Notes under the pieces: generated by a model | Database searches by the model: none | Told to the model about the DNA's origin: nothing | The model's input: only the letters and a program-made list of their open reading frames with translations | Shown here: positions 1-7,700 of the stretch, piece by piece | Layout of the letters: every line of letters starts with the position of its first letter | Position numbering within the stretch: the stretch's first letter is position 1 | Translations under genes and position numbers: made by a program | Assembly: GCF_001983105.1 (NCBI RefSeq) | Contig: NZ_MOMC01000018.1 | Location: 12,655-27,187 of the forward strand | Direction: 5' to 3' | Length of the DNA: 14,533 nt | Source: Pseudofrankia asymbiotica | GTDB taxonomy: Bacteria; Actinomycetota; Actinomycetes; Frankiales; Frankiaceae

Positions 1-174
1 ACTGGGAAAACCGGTCCCGAAAGCCAGTGTCCGCACCGATGCGCGCGGCCGGTGGCGGGCCCGACACTGCCTCCCATGAAGGCTCTGCTCAGTGTGCGCG
101 CCTGCGTGGTCGCCGTGAACGTCCCGGGCCGGTCCGGCTCCTCGAGCGTCGACGCCGCGTTCACATGCGTCTGA
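1..174 (+). CDS. C-terminal end of an upstream gene, possibly frameshifted
   Basis: This is the partial end of a gene that begins before the window. The frame ending at the TGA at 172-174 is open to base 1, and from the ATG at 76 about nine in ten codons end in G or C, so it looks coding. It carries a Cys pair (codons 103 and 166, 21 residues apart) in the context ACVVAV...AAFTC, which resembles the Cys-paired repeats of the next gene. A second frame, ending at the TGA at 77-79, encodes KASVRTDARGRW, which resembles the TDAEGRW strand that precedes the Cys pair in the next gene. One inserted base near 55-60 (run gcgggccc) would join the two. Alternatively the upstream gene stops at 79 and a 32-residue ORF starts at 76 in an ATGA overlap. 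The product is unknown. The last codons overlap the next start at 165. Confidence 0.4.
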   Translation, partial: TGKTGPESQCPHRCARPVAGPTLPPMKALLSVRACVVAVNVPGRSGSSSVDAAFTCV

Positions 175-842
175 CGGAGCGCCGCGTGCCGCTGTGGCGG
201 CACCCGGTGCTGGCACCCGGGTACGCGGCGGCGATCGCGTTCGGTGCCGTCGCGCTGGCGAGCGTGGTCGTGACGCCGGACGAAGGTGCCGCCGGCACCA
301 AGGAGAAGGTCACCGTCACCGTGACGAGCGCGTCCGCGGCGGACGCCGGGCTTCTGACCGGCCTGACCGTCCAGGTCCGCGACGACGAGACCGTGCTGGC
401 CACGGGCCCGACCGACGCGGAGGGCCGGTGGTCGCAGGACGTCACCGCCGGCGACCACGAGGTGTGCGTGGTCGCCGCCGCTGGCCCGGTGCGCCTAGCC
501 GGGTCGAACCCGGCGTCGGCGTGCGCGCGGGAGCGGATGTCCGCCGACAGGACGACCGAGCTGACCGTCGAGCGGGTCCAGGTGGTCGCGGAGACGACGG
601 ACGACGACCATCCCCTGCCGAGCGGCGGCAAGGTCACCATCCGTCTTGGCCGGCAGGCGCTGAAGGGCGGTGCTCTCGACCAGACCGGGCGGCTCACGCC
701 TTCCGAGCTGCCGCTGAACGCGGAGGTCTGTCTGGACCCGCCCGCCGGTTGGCGGCTCGCCGGCACGGAAACGGATGGTCAGCAGTGCCGGGCGGTCACC
801 AATCCGGCCGCCGACGTGCTGTTCCGCCTGGAGGCGTCATGA
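165..842 (+). CDS. Membrane-anchored protein with two Cys-paired Ig-like repeats
   Basis: This 225-residue protein was not matched to a named family. It starts with a short basic N-terminus (MRLTERR), followed by one hydrophobic segment at about residues 17-36 that can act as an uncleaved signal anchor. Two homologous beta-rich repeats follow. Each has a V-x-[VI]-R strand, a D-x-x-GR turn and an EVC motif, with a second Cys exactly 19 residues on (C101/C120 and C189/C208). The match RLAG in both copies, between the cysteines, confirms a duplication with a period of 88 residues. The fold is probably a prealbumin/Cna-B-like sandwich outside the membrane, with one disulfide per repeat; this is inferred. 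The ATG at 165 was chosen because the 46 codons before it look non-coding in this frame and the hydrophobic segment follows. The gene overlaps its neighbours on both sides, so it is probably translationally coupled. Confidence 0.75.
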   Translation: MRLTERRVPLWRHPVLAPGYAAAIAFGAVALASVVVTPDEGAAGTKEKVTVTVTSASAADAGLLTGLTVQVRDDETVLATGPTDAEGRWSQDVTAGDHEVCVVAAAGPVRLAGSNPASACARERMSADRTTELTVERVQVVAETTDDDHPLPSGGKVTIRLGRQALKGGALDQTGRLTPSELPLNAEVCLDPPAGWRLAGTETDGQQCRAVTNPAADVLFRLEAS

Positions 843-1579
843 CCGCGAGGGCCGGGGAACGCAGGGCGGCCGGCCGGGCGGGAAGGGTTCCGTTCCTCGC
901 GCTCGTGGTCACGGCGGTCGTCGCGGCCCTGCTCGGCTGGGTTCTGCTGTTCCAGGATCGCCCGCGCACGACGACGTTCGCCGTGGTCCTCGGGTCCGTC
1001 CTCGTGGGCGGGTTGCTCGCGACTCTGCTGGTGCGGCCGTCACCCGTCCGCGAAACGCCGCCGCCGGCCCGCGAACGACCGCTGGGACCGGCCCGCGAAC
1101 GACCGCCGGCGACGGTCCGCGAACGACCGCCGGCGACGGTCCGCGAGCGGCCGCGGGCGACGACCCGCGAACCGCCGCCGGGACCGGACAGCCGGTGGTC
1201 CGGGTCTGGCTCCGACGGCGAGGGGCCGCGGACCGCGCAGCTCGTGCTGCCGGTCGGGCCGCCGGCGGGCGGCGCCCCGCCCGCGAGCCAGTGGTGGACC
1301 AGGGACGCGCCGGCGCCGGCACCGGCACCGCCGTCCGCGTCGGCCCCGGACGACCGACCGACCGAACCGGTCCGCCCGGCTCCCCGCGATCTCGCGGCGC
1401 TGCGCGACTCCGCCCGCGTAGTGCAGTGCCCGCGCTGCGGGGCGTTCCGCATCGACGTGCGGCACACCGACACCGGGTACGCGCTGCGCTGCCGCGTCGA
1501 CGGCCACGAGTGGACCTGGCGGCCCGGCGCCGCGTGGCCGGTCACCGTCGTCGCGAGCCGCCGACGGCGTGCCACTTGA
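839..1579 (+). CDS. Two-TM protein with Pro/Arg repeat linker and C-terminal zinc ribbon
   Basis: This 246-residue protein starts at an ATG that overlaps the previous stop (ATGA), with GGAGG at 830-834 as ribosome binding site. It has two hydrophobic helices, at about residues 19-38 and 45-65. An octapeptide repeat based on RERPPATV follows at about 78-117, then a Pro/Ala linker with a tandem-Trp motif (SQWWTRDAPAP, W152-W153). The C-terminus is a compact metal-binding module: CPRC (C197, C200), then C218 and H223 (CRVDGH), followed by EWTW. This suggests a zinc ribbon with three Cys and one His ligand. With two TM helices, both ends should lie in the cytoplasm, so the ribbon would face the kinases and phosphatase of the operon. 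The function is unknown. An adaptor or scaffold role is an inference from the context. Confidence 0.75.
   Translation: MTARAGERRAAGRAGRVPFLALVVTAVVAALLGWVLLFQDRPRTTTFAVVLGSVLVGGLLATLLVRPSPVRETPPPARERPLGPARERPPATVRERPPATVRERPRATTREPPPGPDSRWSGSGSDGEGPRTAQLVLPVGPPAGGAPPASQWWTRDAPAPAPAPPSASAPDDRPTEPVRPAPRDLAALRDSARVVQCPRCGAFRIDVRHTDTGYALRCRVDGHEWTWRPGAAWPVTVVASRRRRAT
1070..1189 (+). repeat. Five 24-bp in-frame tandem repeats
   Basis: Units begin at 1070, 1094, 1118, 1142 and 1166. The two central units are identical, with the outer ones degenerate; the core is CGCGAACGACCGCCGG. The period of 24 keeps the frame and encodes the octapeptide RERPPATV and variants in the linker of the zinc-ribbon protein. 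Copy number is likely to vary between strains. Confidence 0.85.
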
Positions 1580-1613
1580 CCTCAGGAACGCACTGACCAG
1601 GACGGATGAACGC

Positions 1614-2468
1614 ATGTACGAGCGGACCATCTCCCGTACCAACCCAGGCTGCATCGTGTTCCTGCTGGACCGGTCCGACTCGATGAAGCAGCCGTGGCAG
1701 TCCAGTGGGGGCAGCCTCGCCGAGGGCGCCACCCGCGCCGTGAACAAGATCCTGCTCGACCTGTGCGTCAAGTCGGCGAAGGAGGTCGGCGGCCGGGCCC
1801 GGCACTACTTCGACGTCGGGGTGTTCGGCTATGGCGCCCGCCCGGTGGCGGGCGGCGAGGGCGTCGAGCCGGCACTCGGCGGCCAGCCGATCGTGCCGAT
1901 CCCGCAGGTGTTCGACAGCCCGCTGCGGGTCGAGGCCGACCAGTCGTCCGACGCCACGGTCGACGCCGTCGCCGGCTCTCGCCTCCCGGTCTGGGTCGAG
2001 CCGGTGTTCGGCTACCGCACCCCGATGTGCCAGGCCATCGCGATGGCGGGCGAGCACGTGTTCACGTGGGCGGCGAACCACCCCGACTCGTTCCCGCCGA
2101 TCGTCATCAACATCACCGACGGGATGGTCACCGACAGCCCCTATGACGGCGCGGACCTCGCCGAGTGGGCCTCCCGGCTCACCTCGATCGAGACCCGCGA
2201 CGGCCAGGCGCTGCTGTTCAACATCTTCCTGTCGCCGACGGTCGCCCCCGAGGTGCTGTTCCCGGTGACGGCCGCCGGGCTGCCCGAGCCGGGTCCCGAA
2301 CTGTTCGCGATCTCCAGTGCGCTGCCGGCGTCGATGGTCGCGAACGCGCGCGGCGCGCGACTGGAGCTCGACAACGGCGCTCGCGGGTTCGTGTTCAACG
2401 CCGGCCTGGCGACGCTCATGTGGTTCCTGGAGATCGGCACTCGGGTCGCCGACGTCCGGGACCGGTGA
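1614..2468 (+). CDS. TerY-like von Willebrand factor A (vWA) domain protein
   Basis: This 284-residue protein is essentially one vWA domain. The metal-ion-dependent adhesion site is complete: D19-x-S21-x-S23 (LLDRSDSM), T136 in YRTPM, and D169 in NITDGM. This is the pattern of intracellular TerY-like vWA proteins, which use Mg2+ to bind partners and act as assembly or regulatory platforms. There is no signal peptide or TM segment, so it should be cytosolic. The ATG at 1614 is preferred because it follows GGATGA closely and begins just before the first strand. A GTG at 1569, overlapping the previous stop, would add 15 unremarkable residues and cannot be excluded. The gene is followed directly by PP2C and kinase genes, the arrangement named the TerY-P triad in published comparative genomics. 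The partner here is unknown. Confidence 0.88.
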   Translation: MYERTISRTNPGCIVFLLDRSDSMKQPWQSSGGSLAEGATRAVNKILLDLCVKSAKEVGGRARHYFDVGVFGYGARPVAGGEGVEPALGGQPIVPIPQVFDSPLRVEADQSSDATVDAVAGSRLPVWVEPVFGYRTPMCQAIAMAGEHVFTWAANHPDSFPPIVINITDGMVTDSPYDGADLAEWASRLTSIETRDGQALLFNIFLSPTVAPEVLFPVTAAGLPEPGPELFAISSALPASMVANARGARLELDNGARGFVFNAGLATLMWFLEIGTRVADVRDR

Positions 2469-3274
2469 GGGACCGACTGATGATCCTGGCCCGCTCCGTC
2501 TGTTTCTGGCTGGAGAAGCTGGGCAGCGCGGCACTGGAATGGGAGGACGCCGCCGCCTACGACGACGGCGACCCGGCGGCCGGCGTCGTGCCCCGGTACG
2601 TGGTCGTGGACGGCGCCACCGAGGCCTACGACGCGATCCGCTGGGTGGAGCACCTCGCGGGCTCGTTCGTCGCCGAGACCGGGCCCGACCTCACTCCTGA
2701 CGGGCTGCGCGCCTGGTTCGAGCAGGTCCAGCGGCTGTGGGCCGCCGAGGCACCCGCACGGTTCACGACCGTCATCGAGGAACACAAGTTCCGCTCCGAG
2801 GGGTCGTTCGCGACGTTCCTGGGGTGCCGGCTCACCGGCCTCGACGGGCCCCGCGCCCGCTGGGAGGCCGCCGCGCTCGGCGACACCGTGCTGTTCCACG
2901 TCCGGGCGGGCCGGCTGCTCACGCACTTCCCACCGATCGACGTGGACGGGTTCGGTCTCTCCCCCGCCGGAATCGGCACTCGTTCGGCGGCGCTCGGCCC
3001 GATGCTGCGCGGTCTGGAGCTGGCCAGCGGCGAGGTCCGCGCGGGCGACGTGCTCTTCGTCGCCACCGACGCGCTGGCCCAGTGGCTGCTGCGGGAGGTC
3101 GCGCGCGACGAGGCGGCGCTGTGGACGGCGCTCGCCGGCCTGGACCACGACGCGGCGTTCGCGGCGATCGTCGCCGACCAGCGCGCGGCCGGGCGGATGC
3201 ACAACGACGACGTCACCCTGCTGCGCGTCCGGCTCGTCACGGCCGAGTCCAGGGCCCTGGTGGTGTCCCTGTGA
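2465..3274 (+). CDS. PP2C-family Ser/Thr protein phosphatase
   Basis: The protein has 269 residues from a GTG that overlaps the vWA stop (GTGA); an ATG at 2480 would give 264. It shows a compact PP2C core: an early ED pair (EWEDAAAY), the metal-binding VVVDGAT (D49-G50), GDTVLFHVR in mid-domain, VATDAL (D202) in place of the usual SDG, and the closing NDDVTLL (D248, D249). These acidic residues would hold the Mn/Mg ions that activate water for dephosphorylation of phospho-Ser/Thr proteins. No TM segment is present, so it should be cytosolic. The natural substrates are the two kinases encoded immediately downstream, or proteins they phosphorylate. The short, divergent motif forms are what I would expect of triad-type phosphatases rather than of a stand-alone PstP; this is a judgement by eye. 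Confidence 0.85.
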   Translation: MRDRLMILARSVCFWLEKLGSAALEWEDAAAYDDGDPAAGVVPRYVVVDGATEAYDAIRWVEHLAGSFVAETGPDLTPDGLRAWFEQVQRLWAAEAPARFTTVIEEHKFRSEGSFATFLGCRLTGLDGPRARWEAAALGDTVLFHVRAGRLLTHFPPIDVDGFGLSPAGIGTRSAALGPMLRGLELASGEVRAGDVLFVATDALAQWLLREVARDEAALWTALAGLDHDAAFAAIVADQRAAGRMHNDDVTLLRVRLVTAESRALVVSL

Positions 3275-4710
3275 CCGGCTACCCGTCCGCCGAGGACTAC
3301 ATCAAGGCCGTACAGCGGCCCGATCTCGTGTTCGACCGGCCCGAGCTGACCGGGGCCCGGTTCGACGTGCATCCGATGCTGGGCATACCCGTCCCGGCGT
3401 CGGGCAGCACGGCGGTCGTCTTCAGGGCGACGGTCGGCGGCACCGCGCAGGCGCTGCGGTTCTTCACCCGCGAGGACGCGTCCACGCAGCAGCGCTACAC
3501 CGCGCTCAACGCCTGGTTCACCGAACGCGGCCTCACCGACGACGTCGCCAGCTGCCGGTGGGTGAACGACGCGATCCTTGTCAACGGGCGACGCTGGCCG
3601 ATGGTCCAGATGGAATGGGTGGACGGGCATCCCCTCGACCAGCACGTCGAGGACCTCGTCCAGACCGGCGACCGCGTGGCGCTGGGGAAACTCGCCTACT
3701 CGTGGCGCGACCTGCTGCGCCGGACCCAGGGCGCCCAGTTCGCGCACGGCGACCTGCAGCACGGCAACGTGCTCGTCGACACGGACAGCCGGCTGCGCCT
3801 GGTCGACTTCGACAGCTCGTGGATCGTCCCGTTCACCGGCTTCCCGCCGCCGTCGGAGGGCGGGCATCGCAACTACCAGCCCGAGAACCGGGTCTGGGGG
3901 CCCTGGATGGACACCTTCCCCGGGCTCGTCATCTACCTCTCGCTGCTGGCGCTCGCCCGCGACCCGAAGCAGTGGGAGCAGCTCAACGACGGCGAGAACC
4001 TGCTCTTCGGTCACCAGGACTACCTGCCGCCGCATCGAACCGAGGCATGGTCGTGGGTCGAGCGGCTGCACGACCCGGAGGTCGACCAGCTCGCGGCCCG
4101 GCTGCGGGCCTGCTGCGCGCCGAGCTGGACGGCCACGGGCGACCTCGAGGAGCTGATCGCGGCGCCCGTTCCCTGGTGGACGCGCACCGTGACGCATCCG
4201 TCGGTCGGCCCGGCAGCCGGCACACCGGTGGGCGCACCGGTGGGGACACCGCCCGCTCCCGGTCCCGGATCCACCACCGCGCCGCCGTGGCCCCGCCGCC
4301 AGCCCGATCCCCAGCCGGCGGGGCGGCCCGGTCCCCAGCCGACGGGGCCGTCCGGGTGGTGGCAGCAGCAGCCCGGCCCGCGGACCGGGCCCGCACAGCC
4401 CGCTCCCACGCAGCCGACCGCGCCGCCGCCCGCGGCGGCGCGACCCATCCCGTCGCGGCCGGCCCCGGCGCGGGCGGGCGGCATGGGGGGGCCGGCGCGC
4501 ACCGCGGGCCTATACCTGGCCGCCATGGTCGCGGCGACGGTGGTCTGGGCGGTCGCCCTTGCCCTGATCGCCGTGCTCCTCCACCTCGCCGGGCTCCCCC
4601 CCGCCGCGGGGTCCATCATCGCCGCGCTTGTCGCCCTCGTGCCGGCTCTGATGGTCTTCCGCCGCGTGGTCCGGAGACGACGGCGACGACCACCCGGGAA
4701 GACACCATGA
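3271..4710 (+). CDS. Divergent Ser/Thr kinase with Pro-rich linker and C-terminal TM segments
   Basis: This 479-residue protein starts at a GTG overlapping the PP2C stop (GTGA). The kinase domain covers about residues 25-295. The catalytic loop is H159-GDLQHGN166 and the metal loop is V178-DFD181 rather than DFG, followed by GHRNYQPEN in the activation/APE region. In the N-lobe the usual VAIK lysine position reads ALRFF, with arginine at 63. From memory, the kinase family paired with TerY-like vWA and PP2C genes shares the HGDLQHGN, D[YF]D and GHxNYQ forms, so these may be family traits rather than decay. The linker at about 296-410 is rich in Pro and holds two WW pairs (W302-303, W363-364). 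Two hydrophobic helices at about 413-437 and 440-461 end in an Arg-rich tail. Likely role: membrane-tethered kinase of the triad; its activity is unproven. Confidence 0.85.
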   Translation: MTGYPSAEDYIKAVQRPDLVFDRPELTGARFDVHPMLGIPVPASGSTAVVFRATVGGTAQALRFFTREDASTQQRYTALNAWFTERGLTDDVASCRWVNDAILVNGRRWPMVQMEWVDGHPLDQHVEDLVQTGDRVALGKLAYSWRDLLRRTQGAQFAHGDLQHGNVLVDTDSRLRLVDFDSSWIVPFTGFPPPSEGGHRNYQPENRVWGPWMDTFPGLVIYLSLLALARDPKQWEQLNDGENLLFGHQDYLPPHRTEAWSWVERLHDPEVDQLAARLRACCAPSWTATGDLEELIAAPVPWWTRTVTHPSVGPAAGTPVGAPVGTPPAPGPGSTTAPPWPRRQPDPQPAGRPGPQPTGPSGWWQQQPGPRTGPAQPAPTQPTAPPPAAARPIPSRPAPARAGGMGGPARTAGLYLAAMVAATVVWAVALALIAVLLHLAGLPPAAGSIIAALVALVPALMVFRRVVRRRRRRPPGKTP

Positions 4711-7700
4711 GACAGCGGATGTTCGGCCCGTACCGCATCGAGGAGCTGTTGGGCCGCGGCGGGATGGGCGAGGTCTACCGCGCCTACGACACCGGGCAGC
4801 AGCGGATGGTCGCGCTCAAGCTCCTGCTCTCGAGCCTGGCCGGGGACCCGCAGTTCACCGAGCGGTTTCGCCGGGAATCCGAGATAGCGGCGCAGCTGCG
4901 CGAACCGCACGTGATCCCGATCCACCGCCACGGCGAGATCGACGGCCAGCTCTTCATCGACATGCGCCTGGTGGAGGGTGCCGACCTCGGCGCGGTGCTG
5001 CGCGACGGCCCGCTCGACCCGGCGACCGCCGTCGACGTCGTCGAGCAGATCGCCTCCGCGCTGGACGCCGCGCACGCCGACGGGCTGATACACCGCGACG
5101 TCAAGCCGTCCAACGTGCTGTGCGCGGGCCGCGGCCGGCCGACCGACTTCGTCTACCTCGTCGACTTCGGGATCGCCCGCGCGGTCGACGGCACGGGGAT
5201 CACCACGACCGGAGGGGCGATCGGCTCGGTCGAGTACATGGCGCCCGAGCGGTTCCTGTCAGGGCGGGTCGACCACCGGGCGGATGTCTACTCGCTGGCC
5301 TGCCTGCTGTTCGAGTGCCTCGCCGGGCGCCGGCCGTTCGTCACCGCCGAACGGCTCGCGGTGGTCATGGCTCACCTGCAGGACCCGCCACCCGTCCTGT
5401 CCGCCGTGCGGCCCGGGACGCCGGCCGCGTTCGACGCCGTCATCGTGCGGGGCCTGGCGAAGTCCCCTGACGACCGGCACCCGTCCGCGGCCGCGTTCGC
5501 GGCGGCGGCCCGCGCGGCCCTCGCCTCGGCGGCCCCGGCCACCCCGGTCCCGCCGCCGGCCGCGCCGGCCGCGGGCGGCAAGTGGTGGACGCGGACAGGC
5601 GACGCCCCGACGGCGAAGCCCGCGCCCGCCACCCCGCCGGCGCCATCCCCACGGCCCGCGCCACCCACACCGCCGCCGTCACCGGCACCGCCCGTCTCAC
5701 CCACACCGCCGGCCAGGCCCGGACCCGGCTGGTGGGAGGCCAAGAACGCTCCACCGGCACCACCGGCGTCACCACCGGCGTCACCCACACCGCTCGCGCC
5801 ACCCACACCGCCGGCGTCACCCAAGCCGCCGGCGTCGCCGCCAGCGTCACCCACACCGCCGGCCAGGCCCGGATCCGGCTGGTGGCCGGCCAAGAGCGCG
5901 CCGCCGCCGACGCCGCCCGACCCGCCGACCGCACCTGTGCCCCCGCCGGCGCCGGCGCCGGCACCCGCCGCCACACCGGCGCCGGCACCCGCCGCCGTCC
6001 TGGCCACCAGGCGTTACCAGATGACGCAGGCAGCGTCGACCGCGCCGCCACCCACGGCCCAGGGGCCGGGCACCCCACCCGCCAGGCCCGCCGCGGGCGG
6101 GACCTGGTGGGAGCGCAAGGCCACGGCGCTGCATCCGGTCGGGACGGCGACGGTCGTCATCGGCCGCGCCCCCGAGTGCGACGTGCCGCTCACCGACCCG
6201 CTCGTCTCGCGCCGGCACGCCGAGCTGCGCCGGGTCGGGCCCGCGTGGCGGATCGTCGACCTCGGCAGCTGGAACGGGACGTTCGTCAACGGCCACCGGG
6301 TCGACCAGGCGACGATCGGGGCCGGCGACATCGTCGGCATCGGGCACGCCCTGCTGCACCTGCAGGGCGGCACCCTCGTCGAGTACACCGACTCGGGCGA
6401 CATCTCGTTCGAGGCCGACGACCTCGTCGTCACCCGCTCCGGGCGGCGGCTGCTCGACGGGGTCGGGTTCGCGCTGCCCGAGCGCAGCCTGCTGGCCGTC
6501 GTCGGGCCGAGCGGGGCCGGGAAGTCCACGCTGCTCGCCGCCCTGACCGGGCAGCATCCCGCGGACTCCGGCGAGGTCCGCTACGCGGGCCGCGACCTCT
6601 ACGCGTCCTACGACGAGCTGCGCCAGCGCATCGGGCTCGTCCCCCAGGACGACATCCTGCATCCGCAGCTGACCGTCCGCCGGGCCCTGCGGTACGCGGC
6701 CGCGCTACGGTTCCCCGCCGACACCCCGGCGGCCGAGCGCGACGCCCGGGTCGAGGAGGTGATCGGCGAGCTGGGACTCGCCGGCCAGGCCGGGCAGCGG
6801 ATCACCACCCTCTCCGGTGGGCAGCGCAAGCGCACGAGCGTCGCGCTGGAGCTGCTCACCCGCCCGTCCCTGCTCTTCCTCGACGAGCCGACGTCCGGGC
6901 TGGACCCGGGCATGGACAAGTCGGTGATGCAGACCCTGCGCAAGCTGGCCGACGATGGCCGAACGGTCGTCGTCGTCACGCACTCCCCCGCGCAGCTCGA
7001 CCTGTGCGACCGGCTGCTCGTGCTCGCGTCGGGCGGCCGGCTCGCGTACTTCGGGCCGCCCGGCGAGGCGCTCGCGTACTTCGGCCAGCGTGACTTCGCG
7101 GACATGTTCCTGCTGCTCGACCACTCCCGGGACGTCGACTGGACGGCCCGGTTCCGGGCCTCGCCGCAGTTCGCGAAGTACGGGACGCCGACTGGCCCGG
7201 CGCGGCCCGCGGTGCCCGCGGCGCGGGCCACGCCGGACGCGCCGCCGCGGCAGCAGCCGGCGCCGCGCCAGTTCGCCGTGCTCGCCCGCCGCTACCTCGC
7301 GGTGATCGCGGCCGATCGGGCCTACACGTTGTTCCTGCTCGCGCTGCCGCTGGTGCTGAGCGTCTTCGCGCAGCTGCTGCCGGGCGGGCACGGGCTGTCG
7401 TGGCTGGGCACGCGGGCCGATTCTGGCGGCGGCGGTGACGGCGGCGGCAGCGGCGGCAGTGACATCGCGCCGCTCATGCTCGTGCTCGTGCTCGGATGCG
7501 CGTTCACGGGGTTCGCCGGAGCGTTCCGCGAGCTGGTCAAGGAACGCTCCATCTTCCGCCGCGAGCAGGCGATCGGGCTCTCGCGCGGCGCGTACCTCTG
7601 GTCGAAGCTCGCCGTGCTGGGCGCGATCACCAGCGCGCAGGCCGTGATCCTGGCGGTCGCCGGGCTGTACGGCCAACCTGGCCCGGACGCTCCGCTCGCG

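Noticed and set aside
27..164. Upstream extension of the Cys-repeat protein
   Set aside because: Codons in this stretch end often in T or A and the product is Arg-rich, while another frame here shows coding-like codon use. The signal anchor follows ATG 165.
3558..4706. Upstream extension of the kinase-FHA-ABC frame
   Set aside because: The extra 383 codons lie out of frame inside the first kinase gene and are low-complexity. The kinase domain begins right after ATG 4707.
5640..5960. CRISPR-like or satellite array
   Set aside because: The repeats are degenerate Pro/Thr/Ala codons in a single coding frame with no regular spacers; they are a protein linker.
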